DNA of 64,000 nucleotides from Paenibacillus riograndensis SBR5 (GTDB lineage Bacteria; Bacillota; Bacilli; Paenibacillales; Paenibacillaceae), in assembly GCF_000981585.1 (NCBI RefSeq), contig NZ_LN831776.1:1379001-1443000 (forward strand). Reading direction: 5' to 3'. Position numbers and translations under genes: made by a program. The stretch's first letter is position 1. Each line of letters begins with the position of its first letter. The notes beneath the pieces are model-generated. The model saw nothing but the letters and a program-made list of their open reading frames with translations. It did no database searches and was not told the DNA's origin. Positions 1-7,709 of this stretch are shown here, piece after piece.

Positions 1-1
1 T

Positions 2-1033
2 AAGGAAAAGAAGGAAAACTTCAAGAATGAGCCTGTGGGCACCGGACCTTATGTGTTCAAGGAATGGAAGCACAACGATTCCATTACACTGGACAAGAAC
101 CCTAACTATTGGAAAGAGGGACTTCCTAAGCTGAGCAAAATCATCGTTCGCTCAATTCCGGACAACTCGGCACGCTTCAACGCCCTGCAGAACGGCGAGA
201 TTGATCTGATGGAGGATCTGAGCCCGGATGATCTGTCCACGCTTGAAGGCAACACTGGGCTGCAGAAGATTGAACGTCCGCCGTTCAATGTGTCTTACCT
301 CGGCTTCAACCTCAAACAGAAACCTTTTGACAATGTAAAAGTAAGACAGGCGCTGAACTATGCTGTCAATAAACAAGCTATTATCGATGCCTTCTTCTCG
401 GGCCAGGCCACTGCCGCTGTAAACCCGATGCCTCCATCACTGTGGGGCTACAACGATGCTGTGAAGGATTATGAATACGATCTGGATAAAGCCAAGGCAC
501 TTCTGGCCGAAGCCGGATATCCTGAGGGTCTCCCGGACCCGGTAACCCTGTATGCCATGCCTGTATCCCGTCCTTACATGCCTGACGGCAAGAAGGTTGC
601 TGAAGCGATCCAAGCGGATTGGGAAAAAATCGGCGTAAAAACCGTTATTGAATCGCCGGAATGGGCGACTTATCTCGATGATACCAAAGCCGGAGAAAAA
701 GATGATATCTACATGCTCGGCTGGACGGGCGACAATGGAGATCCGGATAACTTCCTCTACACCCTCCTGGATAAGGATGCTATTCCGGGAAACAACCGCA
801 GCTTCTACGTAAATGAAAAACTGCATACCCTCCTGATCAATGCCCAGAAGGAAACGGATCAGGCCAAGCGTTCCGATCTGTACAAGCAAGCCCAGGAAAT
901 TATCAAAGCGGACGCGCCTTGGATTCCACTGGTGCACACTACTCCGCTGCTGGCTGCAAAAGCAAACCTGAAAGGGTATGTTCCAGGTCCGACAGGTACG
1001 GAATATTATAGCGAAATTTACTTCGAACAGTAG
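2..1033 (+). CDS. Peptide ABC transporter substrate-binding protein, 3' part
   Basis: This is the C-terminal 343 residues of an extracellular solute-binding protein of family 5 (DppA/OppA type), which captures peptides for ABC import. The frame is open to the left edge of the window, so the true start lies outside; the GTG at 35 is internal. Family features seen are VGTGPYVFKEW near the left edge, the stretch VKVRQALNYAVNKQAI, and the late LYKQAQEIIKADAPWIPLVH. It is followed by two permeases in the same orientation with only 11 bp before the first, so it is the first component of a dpp/opp-type operon. The ATPase genes are not in view. Ligand specificity cannot be read from sequence alone. 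Confidence 0.93.
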   Translation, partial: KEKKENFKNEPVGTGPYVFKEWKHNDSITLDKNPNYWKEGLPKLSKIIVRSIPDNSARFNALQNGEIDLMEDLSPDDLSTLEGNTGLQKIERPPFNVSYLGFNLKQKPFDNVKVRQALNYAVNKQAIIDAFFSGQATAAVNPMPPSLWGYNDAVKDYEYDLDKAKALLAEAGYPEGLPDPVTLYAMPVSRPYMPDGKKVAEAIQADWEKIGVKTVIESPEWATYLDDTKAGEKDDIYMLGWTGDNGDPDNFLYTLLDKDAIPGNNRSFYVNEKLHTLLINAQKETDQAKRSDLYKQAQEIIKADAPWIPLVHTTPLLAAKANLKGYVPGPTGTEYYSEIYFEQ

Positions 1034-1044
1034 GTGAGCCGAAT

Positions 1045-2049
1045 TTGAACTCCTACCTATTAAAACGCATCATGGTATTGGTCCCTGTGCTGATCGGGAT
1101 GACAATTATTGTTTTTTCCATTATTCATGCGATACCGGGTGATCCGGCAGAGACGATTCTGGGCCAAAAAGCTACAGAGCAGTCCAAGCAGGCGCTGCGG
1201 GAGCAGCTTGGACTGGACAAGCCATGGCTGCAGCAGTATTTCAATTATATGGGTGATTTGCTGCAAGGTGATCTGGGAACCTCAATCCGCACCAAAACGC
1301 CGATTGCCAAAGAAATAATGCCTTACCTTGCCGCGACTCTGGAGCTGACGGCAGCCGCTATGCTGTTTGCCGCGTTTGTAGGTGTCAATGCGGGGATTCT
1401 GAGCGCTTGGCGGCAAAATTCATGGTTCGACTATACGGCGATGATTATTGCACTTGTTGGCGTCTCCATGCCGATCTTCTGGCTGGGGCTGATGGAGCAG
1501 CTGCTGTTCGCGCTGAAGCTGCATTGGCTTCCATCCATAGGGAGGATGGACCAGCGCCATCCGGTGGAGAGCATTACCAATCTCTATGTGATTGATACGA
1601 TTATTGCTGGACAGTGGGGACAGTTGTGGACGGTAATCAAGCATTTAATCCTGCCAAGCATCGCGCTCGGAACCATCCCGATGGCGATTATTGCCCGGAT
1701 GACCCGTTCCAGCATGCTGGAGGTTATGAATTCCGACTATATCCGTACGGCAAAAGCCAAAGGCATGCCGCAATTCCTGGTCGTGTACAAACATGCGCTC
1801 AAGAACGCGCTGATTCCTGTACTGACGGTAGTGGGCTTGCAGACAGGCGCTCTTCTTGGCGGAGCCGTGCTGACTGAGACGATTTTTGCTTGGCCGGGCG
1901 TGGGGAGATATATATATGAAGCGATCAGTTCCCGTGACTACCCGGTGATCCAGACGGGGATTCTGATCATTGCCTTTATTTTTGTTGTGATCAATCTGCT
2001 TGTGGATCTGCTCTACGCCGCTATCGATCCGCGCATCAATTACAAGTGA
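1045..2049 (+). CDS. Peptide ABC transporter permease, DppB type
   Basis: This is an inner-membrane permease of the binding-protein-dependent family, 334 residues, the usual DppB/OppB length. It has an N-terminal membrane segment (about residues 9-30), then the short extracellular region with DPAETILGQKATEQ and LGLDKPWLQQY typical of DppB, then five more membrane segments. The EAA loop reads YIRTAKAKGMPQFLVVYKHA. The start is TTG with AGGTGAG six bases upstream; that Shine-Dalgarno overlaps the stop region of the binding-protein gene. It pairs with the following DppC-type permease to form the pore for peptide uptake. The next gene begins 11 bp after its stop. Confidence 0.93.
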   Translation: MNSYLLKRIMVLVPVLIGMTIIVFSIIHAIPGDPAETILGQKATEQSKQALREQLGLDKPWLQQYFNYMGDLLQGDLGTSIRTKTPIAKEIMPYLAATLELTAAAMLFAAFVGVNAGILSAWRQNSWFDYTAMIIALVGVSMPIFWLGLMEQLLFALKLHWLPSIGRMDQRHPVESITNLYVIDTIIAGQWGQLWTVIKHLILPSIALGTIPMAIIARMTRSSMLEVMNSDYIRTAKAKGMPQFLVVYKHALKNALIPVLTVVGLQTGALLGGAVLTETIFAWPGVGRYIYEAISSRDYPVIQTGILIIAFIFVVINLLVDLLYAAIDPRINYK

Positions 2050-2060
2050 GGGGTGAACCT

Positions 2061-2954
2061 ATGGGACAGGTATCAATGAATGTAACGCCCCAGAGTGTAC
2101 CTGCCGACAAGGTCTCCGGACCTTGGCGCGATGCGTGGAAGGCCTTCCGCAGGAACAAGACGGCTATGCTCGGGTTATGCATTATCGTGTTTTTTGTGCT
2201 GGTCGCTCTGCTGGCGCCGCTTATTGCCCCCTATGGATTCAAGGAGCAGGAGCTGGTCAACCGGCTGAAAGCGCCGTCAGCCGCTCATTGGTTCGGCACG
2301 GATGATCTGGGAAGAGATATGTTCACCCGTATCATTTATGGAGCGCGCATCTCGCTCTGGGTCGGTTTCTTTGCCGTCATCGGATCTATTATTGCAGGTA
2401 CATTTCTCGGCATCCTGGCGGGGTTCTACGGCAAATGGATTGATATGCTGATTTCGCGCCTGTTCGATATTCTGCTTGCTTTTCCGAGTATTCTGCTGGC
2501 GATTGCTATCGTGGCAATTCTGGGGCCCTCCCTGCAGAATGCGCTGTACGCCATTGCTATCGTAAACATCCCAACGTACGGCCGGCTTGTGCGGGCGAAG
2601 GTGCTCTCCCTGAAGTCGGAGGAGTACATTACGGCGGCAAGAGCCATCGGGATGACCAACACCCGTATTCTGCTTACCCATATCCTGCCGAACAGCCTGA
2701 CGCCGATTATTGTACAGGGCACACTCGGCATCGCCACGGCCATAATTGAAGCAGCCGCACTTGGCTTCCTTGGCCTCGGCGCCCAGCCGCCGGACCCGGA
2801 ATGGGGCAAGATGCTCTCCGATTCACGGCAGTTTATTCAGAAGGCTCCTTGGACAGTGGTGTTCCCGGGGCTGTCCATTATGCTGACTGTCCTGGGCTTT
2901 AACCTCATGGGAGACGGCCTGCGGGATGTGCTTGATCCACGGATGAAGAATTAA
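2061..2954 (+). CDS. Peptide ABC transporter permease, DppC type
   Basis: This is the second permease of the peptide importer, 297 residues. The N-terminus carries the OppC_N segment (PWRDAWKAFRRNKTAMLGL followed by a membrane helix), then HWFGTDDLGRDMFTRIIYGAR, a DppC hallmark, and an EAA loop YITAARAIGMTNTRILLTH. The C-terminus DGLRDVLDPRMKN is diagnostic for this family. An upstream in-frame GTG at 2046 would overlap the preceding stop codon; I prefer ATG 2061 because GAGGGGTG sits five bases before it. A clear terminator follows, so this is the last gene of the operon in this window. Confidence 0.94.
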   Translation: MGQVSMNVTPQSVPADKVSGPWRDAWKAFRRNKTAMLGLCIIVFFVLVALLAPLIAPYGFKEQELVNRLKAPSAAHWFGTDDLGRDMFTRIIYGARISLWVGFFAVIGSIIAGTFLGILAGFYGKWIDMLISRLFDILLAFPSILLAIAIVAILGPSLQNALYAIAIVNIPTYGRLVRAKVLSLKSEEYITAARAIGMTNTRILLTHILPNSLTPIIVQGTLGIATAIIEAAALGFLGLGAQPPDPEWGKMLSDSRQFIQKAPWTVVFPGLSIMLTVLGFNLMGDGLRDVLDPRMKN

Positions 2955-2964
2955 GGTGTTCCCA

Positions 2965-3010
2965 AAAGTCCTTTTGGCATTCGCGTGATGCCTAAAGGAC
3001 TTTCTTTTGT
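2965..3010 (+). terminator. Rho-independent terminator after the peptide permease operon
   Basis: A 16-bp stem (2965-2980 with 2988-3003, one mismatch) closes a 7-nt loop and runs into a T-rich tail. It ends the peptide transporter operon. Confidence 0.9.
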
Positions 3011-3075
3011 TAGATAGAAAATTAGACATTTATGCCGCCCATTTTTATCTAAGCATATCGCATATTAACTTCGGA

Positions 3076-3125
3076 TATTAACTATACATAACTAAATATA
3101 AACAAACATAACCAAACGTATAGTA
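3076..3125 (+). promoter_or_regulatory. Phased 10-bp repeats upstream of modA, candidate operator
   Basis: Five consecutive 10-bp units are visible: TATTAACTAT, ACATAACTAA, ATATAAACAA, ACATAACCAA and ACGTATAGTA; a further related ATATTAACT lies at 3062. One unit per helical turn puts all copies on one DNA face, as expected for cooperative binding of a regulator. The array ends just before the probable promoter of modA. The best local candidate ligand is the regulator encoded at 6592-7587. Function is inferred. Confidence 0.5.
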
Positions 3126-3140
3126 AAACAAAAAAGGATA

Positions 3141-3149
3141 TGCTAGAAT
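3141..3149 (+). promoter_or_regulatory. Extended -10 promoter element of modA
   Basis: TGCTAGAAT is a good extended -10 (TGn plus TAGAAT) about 40 bases before the modA start. The -35 position 17 bp upstream (TAGTAA) is weak, which fits a promoter controlled through the adjacent repeat array. Confidence 0.45.
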
Positions 3150-3190
3150 ATCACCTGAATATACAAGATACATAAATGGGAGGAATGGGA

Positions 3191-3970
3191 ATGTTCAAGA
3201 AATTAGCAGTGGTTATCATGGCTGCGCTGTTGGCAGTGGGTCTGTCAGCAATGCCTGAGAAGCAGGTGCAGGCGGCCAGCAAGACGGAGATTATGGTGTC
3301 TGCCGCGGCGAGCCTGCAGGACAGTCTTGATAAGATTGCCGTCCTCTATGAGAAGCAGCATCCTGATATTGATCTTGTCTTCAACTACGGCGCTTCTGGT
3401 ACTCTGCAAAAACAGATTGAGCAAGGCGCACCTGCTGACCTGTTCTTCTCGGCAGGTGACAAGCAAATGACTGCTCTGGTCGATGGAGGACTTGTTTCTG
3501 ACCATAAAGAGCTATTGAAGAATCAGCTGGTGCTGGTTGTTCCTTCGGACTCCAAAGCTTCCATTACAGCCATTACACAGCTTACGGATAAAGGCTTCAA
3601 GAAAGTGGCTGTCGGACAGCCCGAATCGGTTCCGGCCGGCCAATATGCGCAGCAGTCATTGACAGCGAAGAAGGTATGGGATAAGCTGCAAAGCAAGCTG
3701 GTATTTGCCAAGGACGTGCGCCAGGTGCTTTCTTATGTAGAAACAGGGAATGCCGATGCCGGATTCGTCTACAAAACAGATGCCCTTACTTCCAGCAAGG
3801 TGAAGATTGCCCTTACTGTGGGTGCCCATGTACACAAAGCGATCAATTATCCGGTCGGGATCGTGAAGGATTCCAAGCATACGGCGGAGGCCAAAGCTTT
3901 TTACAGCTACGTGCAAACGAAGGCAGCAAGCGATATCTTTACAAGCTATGGATTTAAGCTTGCTGAATAA
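3191..3970 (+). CDS. modA: Molybdate ABC transporter substrate-binding protein
   Basis: ModA binds molybdate (and often tungstate) outside the membrane and delivers it to the ModB permease. The 259-residue product starts with a signal peptide (MFKKLAVVIMAALLAVGLSA) and reads VSAAASLQDSLDKIA, the ModA N-terminal motif, then FNYGASGTLQKQIEQGAPADLFFSA and the late YVETGNADAGFVYKTDA. In-frame ATGs exist at 3176 and 3185, but GGGAGG at 3178-3183 is placed correctly only for ATG 3191. There is no obvious lipobox cysteine, so it may be released or anchored another way. modB follows 19 bp later, so the two are co-transcribed. Confidence 0.95.
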   Translation: MFKKLAVVIMAALLAVGLSAMPEKQVQAASKTEIMVSAAASLQDSLDKIAVLYEKQHPDIDLVFNYGASGTLQKQIEQGAPADLFFSAGDKQMTALVDGGLVSDHKELLKNQLVLVVPSDSKASITAITQLTDKGFKKVAVGQPESVPAGQYAQQSLTAKKVWDKLQSKLVFAKDVRQVLSYVETGNADAGFVYKTDALTSSKVKIALTVGAHVHKAINYPVGIVKDSKHTAEAKAFYSYVQTKAASDIFTSYGFKLAE

Positions 3971-3989
3971 ATCAACGGGGTGAACCGGG

Positions 3990-4652
3990 ATGGAGATCAA
4001 TTGGACCGATTTTTTCGCCCCGGTCTGGCTTTCGGTCAAGATCTCAGTCATAACCAGCATCATTGTTTTCCTGCTGGCGACCCTGGCAGCCAAGGCGATG
4101 GCGGGCCGGAGGTTTCCGGGCTACAGCCTGGTTGAAACGGTGCTGCTGCTCCCGCTGGTACTGCCGCCAACCGTGGTCGGATTTGTGCTGCTGGTGATTC
4201 TGGGCCGGCGGAGCTGGATCGGGAAGCTGTACGAGCAATTTACGGAGCATACGATCCTGTTCACCTGGGGGGCGGCAGTTATTGCTGCAGTTGTGGTTGC
4301 TTTCCCTCTCGTATACCGCACAGTGAAGGCGGGCTTTGAAGGTGTGGAGAAGGATCTGGAGGATGCAGCACGCGCACAGGGAGCCAGCGAGCTTCAGGTG
4401 CTTGCGTATGTAACGCTCCCGTTGGCGGGCCGTTCGCTGGCGGCCGGTTACGTGCTCGGATTCGCCCGCGGGCTGGGTGAATTCGGAGCCACCATTATGG
4501 TGGCCGGTAATATTCCCGGCCGGACGCAGACCGTCCCCACCGCTATTTACGTGGCCGTCGATGGCGGCAACATGACGCTGGCCTGGCTGTGGGTGTGTTC
4601 AATTATTGCCATCTCCGCACTCATGCTGATGTTCGTCAACCGCCGTTCCTGA
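3990..4652 (+). CDS. modB: Molybdate ABC transporter permease
   Basis: ModB is the membrane channel of the molybdate importer; 220 residues with about five membrane segments. The motif DLEDAARAQGASELQVLAYVTLPL is the ABC-contacting EAA loop, and GFARGLGEFGATIMVAGNIPG is highly characteristic of ModB. The start is ATG with GGGGTGA upstream. No modC ATPase follows: a terminator and an unrelated ECF sigma gene come next, so the ATPase must be encoded elsewhere or shared with another importer. Confidence 0.95.
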   Translation: MEINWTDFFAPVWLSVKISVITSIIVFLLATLAAKAMAGRRFPGYSLVETVLLLPLVLPPTVVGFVLLVILGRRSWIGKLYEQFTEHTILFTWGAAVIAAVVVAFPLVYRTVKAGFEGVEKDLEDAARAQGASELQVLAYVTLPLAGRSLAAGYVLGFARGLGEFGATIMVAGNIPGRTQTVPTAIYVAVDGGNMTLAWLWVCSIIAISALMLMFVNRRS

Positions 4653-4692
4653 TTGTGGACTAATCCGGGATATATCTGTTTCAGCATAAGGA

Positions 4693-4731
4693 GCAGGACT
4701 CAGGCATTGGAAGACCTGAGTCCTGCTTTTT
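4693..4731 (+). terminator. Terminator after modB
   Basis: A perfect 12-bp stem (4693-4704 with 4715-4726), 10-nt loop and a T-run end the modAB transcript. Confidence 0.9.
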
Positions 4732-4823
4732 GCTGTGTTATCTATGTATGCCGGATTTTGTGAATTTTCGAACAAAGGTCCGGTTTCCTTCGTAATGTGA
4801 TATGAAAGGGCGGGCAGAGGAAA

Positions 4824-5393
4824 ATGGTCACTGATAAGCAGCTCATCGAAGGATACCGGACAGGCAGGCGGGAAATGCTCGAACTACTGGTAGAGAGATA
4901 CAAGGATGACTTGTACCGGTTCTGCCGCCACCTCACCCTAAATGCCCTGGAAGCGGAGGATTTGTTTCAGGAGGTGTGGGTGCGGGTAATCCGCAAGCTG
5001 GATCGTTACGATCCGGAGCGGTCTTTTAAGGCATGGCTGTTTCAGGTGACCCTGAATATGTACCGGGACAGCTACCGGAAATGGAAAAAGCTTTATGAAC
5101 GTCTTACCGGAGAAGCATCCTGCCGTGTTCCGCTTCTTGAGCTCCGGGACGGGGCGCCGCTGACGGAGGAGCAAATCCTGCGCAATGAAAGGTATGCCCG
5201 CTTGGAAGAAGGACTCTGCAAGCTGCCAAAGCGGTATTTGAGCCCGCTGGTGCTCTACTATTATGAGGAATTTAGTTATGAGGAGATCGGGAAAATGCTG
5301 GATATTCCAATAGGGACGGTCAAATCGAGGCTGAATCAGGGCAAAAAGCTGCTGCAGAAGGCTGTGGAGCCATGGAGGGAGGAGTACCGGTGA
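4824..5393 (+). CDS. ECF-type RNA polymerase sigma factor
   Basis: A 189-residue sigma-70 family protein of the extracytoplasmic-function group. Region 2 is visible at residues about 10-75 (LVERYKDDLYRFCRHL, AEDLFQEVWVRVIRKL, FKAWLFQVTLNMYRDSYRK) and region 4 at about 130-180 (YLSPLVLYYYEEFSYEEIGKMLDIPIGTVKSRL), joined by a short linker. It directs transcription of a stress regulon, unidentified here. It is the first gene of a four-gene operon with small membrane proteins and a lipoprotein. Upstream, GAAC at 4770 and CGTA at 4791, 17 bases apart, could be an autoregulatory ECF promoter; this is weak evidence. Confidence 0.93.
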   Translation: MVTDKQLIEGYRTGRREMLELLVERYKDDLYRFCRHLTLNALEAEDLFQEVWVRVIRKLDRYDPERSFKAWLFQVTLNMYRDSYRKWKKLYERLTGEASCRVPLLELRDGAPLTEEQILRNERYARLEEGLCKLPKRYLSPLVLYYYEEFSYEEIGKMLDIPIGTVKSRLNQGKKLLQKAVEPWREEYR

Positions 5394-5710
5394 AAGAAAC
5401 GGAACGTGAAGAAGAGCAGGAGAAGCTGCTGCGGGAGTATTATAGCGAATTGATGGCGGCTCCAGCGGGACTGCAGGCGGCAACCTTGCGGCGGATTCGC
5501 AGGAAAGAGGACATGAGTAAAACGGCTGCGGCTCTGGCGGTATTGAGTGCACTGGTTCTGCTGCTGTTGTGGGGATGTCTGCTGAGCGGCCCGATACCCC
5601 TGCTCTGGAAGCTGACGCTTCTGCTCTCCTGTGGTGCAGCTCCGGCTGTTGCAGCAGGGGTAGTTGTGCTGTATATATCCGGCAGAGAAGCAGAAAGTAC
5701 GCAAAGCTAA
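5390..5710 (+). CDS. Small two-helix membrane protein, possible anti-sigma partner
   Basis: A 106-residue protein with a charged cytoplasmic N-terminus (KETEREEEQEKLLREYYSEL, then LQAATLRRIRRKEDM) and two membrane helices at about residues 43-65 and 72-95. The GTG start overlaps the sigma factor stop by four bases and has GGGAGGAG in front; an upstream in-frame ATG at 5372 inside the sigma gene lacks such a site. Translational coupling to the sigma gene and the membrane topology suggest an anti-sigma factor that holds the ECF sigma at the membrane. No zinc-binding anti-sigma motif is present, so this is inference from position. Confidence 0.6.
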   Translation: MKETEREEEQEKLLREYYSELMAAPAGLQAATLRRIRRKEDMSKTAAALAVLSALVLLLLWGCLLSGPIPLLWKLTLLLSCGAAPAVAAGVVVLYISGREAESTQS

Positions 5711-5754
5711 TCGGAACGTGGAGAAGAGGTGTGCAAAGGGGGAAGGGGGATGAA

Positions 5755-6138
5755 ATGAGGAACTTCAAATACTTGGGCATGCTGGTATTCTGGATCATTA
5801 CATCTGGCATGCTGATTTTTCTGGCTGTGGCAGGCTACTGGATGATTCCTTATATGGCTGATATGTTCAACGAGGACCGGGTCTGGTTTACCATAACGGC
5901 GCTGGCAGTGCTGCTGTTTATGGGGTTATACGTGACTTTGGGAGTGTTTATTTACAAGGATTCTTCGCGCAAAAAGATGAACACATGGCTGTGGTTGACC
6001 GCTGTCTTCTATATTCCTAATTTTATGGGGGTTGTGCTGTATTTTTATGCCCGGCGGCGGCATAAGATTCCGGCTGCAAATGATATGCACACACAAATAT
6101 GCCCGCATTGCGGACATATTATACATGCTGGGGAGTGA
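5755..6138 (+). CDS. Membrane protein with C-terminal zinc-ribbon knuckle
   Basis: A 127-residue protein with three hydrophobic helices (about residues 8-30, 44-65 and 76-98) and a tail ending CPHCGHII, one CxxC zinc knuckle. The third helix region, TWLWLTAVFYIPNFMGVVLY followed by FYARRR, resembles the PLDc_N membrane module. ATG 5755 is chosen because GGAAGGGGGA lies just before it; the frame is open further upstream without a good ribosome site. It sits third in the ECF sigma operon. Its function is not known; a role in signal detection at the membrane is possible. Confidence 0.6.
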   Translation: MRNFKYLGMLVFWIITSGMLIFLAVAGYWMIPYMADMFNEDRVWFTITALAVLLFMGLYVTLGVFIYKDSSRKKMNTWLWLTAVFYIPNFMGVVLYFYARRRHKIPAANDMHTQICPHCGHIIHAGE

Positions 6139-6144
6139 ACGGGG

Positions 6145-6546
6145 ATGGATAAACAATGGCGGAAACGGCTTCTGCTGGCACTAATAGGCGGATCTTTGCT
6201 GCTGCTTGCGGGATGCGAGAAGCAAGTGATGTACGTCGGTTCCAGCACACCGCATCAAATGAAGGCTTCTTATTGGCTGCTGTCCGGTACCGAGAAGAAA
6301 ACGCTGAAGCTTAAAAAAGGAGATACACTTTATCTGAGCTATGCCTCCAAAGTAGAGAAGGGCGAGCTGTCGATGAAGCTGTATGATCCTGACCATAAGC
6401 TGTTTAAGGAGCTGGAGACGAACAAGAAAGGCGAGGAAGAAGTGGAGATACAGCAAACCGGCTCCTACAAGCTGGAGGTTGTAGGAGCCGGTGCGAAAGG
6501 AAGCTATAAGGTCAGCTATAAAACAAAAAAAGAGGGTTCCGGGTAA
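6145..6546 (+). CDS. Small putative lipoprotein in the ECF operon
   Basis: A 133-residue protein with a type II signal peptide and lipobox LLAGC at about residues 20-24, so the mature protein should be lipid-anchored outside the membrane. The mature part is lysine-rich (KKTLKLKKGDTLYLSYASK) and looks like a small beta-sandwich. It follows the zinc-knuckle membrane protein by six bases and is probably the last gene of the ECF sigma operon. No specific family was recognised. It converges on the regulator gene on the other strand. Confidence 0.65.
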   Translation: MDKQWRKRLLLALIGGSLLLLAGCEKQVMYVGSSTPHQMKASYWLLSGTEKKTLKLKKGDTLYLSYASKVEKGELSMKLYDPDHKLFKELETNKKGEEEVEIQQTGSYKLEVVGAGAKGSYKVSYKTKKEGSG

Positions 6547-6591
6547 GCAGAGACGAAAAGGCGCAGGAAGAGGCTTGGGCCGCGTTAGAGC

Positions 6592-7587
6592 TCAAGTCTC
6601 GTAAATGACCGTGCCGGTCTCGCTAAGGTCATAGCCATGAATGGAGCTGAGCTCGTTCTGAAAGGCTGCTGAGCGCAAAATATCAAGAACTGTCCTGATC
6701 AATGTTTCATGCCCCGGTTTCTTAAGCATCACCAGATCGTACCGTTCCTGAATGAGCGGGATGAAATCAACGCCGTCAATAATTTTGGCGGCTTTTTCTG
6801 TGCCGATGCCCACATCGGCTTCTCCCCGGGCCACTCTGCCGGCTATGGCCAAATGGCTGTTCTCTTCGACAGCATACCCGCTGATTTGTGAGGCGGGAAT
6901 GCCATGCAGGCGCAACTGCTCGTCGAGCAGCACCCGTGCCCCCGCCCCGCGTTCCCGGTTGATTATCCGGATTCCGCTCTGCTTCAGGTCGGACCAGCTG
7001 CGGATTCCCTGCGGATTGCCCTTCTGCACATAGAAGCCTGCACTGCGCGTCAGCATATGCACTACGATATATGAAAAGCCAACCAGCAGTCTGCGGATAT
7101 AGGGCAGGTTGTACTCCCCGCTGTCCCCGTCCAGCAGATGGGTGCTGACAATGTCGGATTCCCCGTGGTACATCGCGATCAGGCTGTCCAGACTTCCGGC
7201 ATACGACCGCAGCGGACGGAAGGAAGTCTCGCTTCGCTCCAGATGCGTAGCCAGTAAATCCAGCGACATATCCTGACCGGTGATCACCACATTATCGGTG
7301 GCGGCTTTGCCGGGTTGGGCCGGCAGCTGCGGATGCTGCGGATGCAGGGCGGATGGGGGGATGAACAGGGGAGTTTCCGCTGGCGCTGAGACTGGCGGGA
7401 TACTCCCGGAGATGCCGCTGCGCGAATGCTGCTTGTACGCCTCCAGATCGGAAAGATCCACGCGCATCTGCTTGCCTACCCGGTAGGAGGGCAGTTCCCC
7501 TTTTTTAATCAGATCATATACCTTAAGTTTGGATATCTTTAATAACCGGGCGATTTCTTCGGTCGTATAGGAAGTATTCTCGGACAT
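6592..7587 (-). CDS. Excisionase-type HTH regulator with periplasmic-binding-like domain
   Basis: A 331-residue one-component regulator. Residues about 5-50 (YTTEEIARLLKISKLKVYDL, then GELPSYRVGKQMRVDLSDLEAY) form the MerR/excisionase-type DNA-binding domain. A proline-rich linker follows, then a domain like ModA-type binding proteins (PBP_like): VVITGQDMSLDLLATHLE, then a stretch on GESDIVSTHLLDGDSGEYNLP and RERGAGARVLLDEQLRLHG. This architecture is used in other bacteria for molybdate sensing. ATG 7587 has TAGGAGG nine bases before it, so the longer reading is rejected. With modAB 2 kb away it is a good candidate regulator of molybdate uptake; ligand is inferred. Confidence 0.8.
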   Translation of the reverse strand: MSENTSYTTEEIARLLKISKLKVYDLIKKGELPSYRVGKQMRVDLSDLEAYKQHSRSGISGSIPPVSAPAETPLFIPPSALHPQHPQLPAQPGKAATDNVVITGQDMSLDLLATHLERSETSFRPLRSYAGSLDSLIAMYHGESDIVSTHLLDGDSGEYNLPYIRRLLVGFSYIVVHMLTRSAGFYVQKGNPQGIRSWSDLKQSGIRIINRERGAGARVLLDEQLRLHGIPASQISGYAVEENSHLAIAGRVARGEADVGIGTEKAAKIIDGVDFIPLIQERYDLVMLKKPGHETLIRTVLDILRSAAFQNELSSIHGYDLSETGTVIYET

Positions 7588-7709
7588 GGTAAAGCCTCCT
7601 AAGGGATGAACTGCGGCAGTTCTCAAAATAACGCTATGATAGCTCAAGACTAACCTATTTTAAGATGCTGCGCAATTAAAGAACACCGGAGGCAGAGCGG
7701 AAGAGCGCT

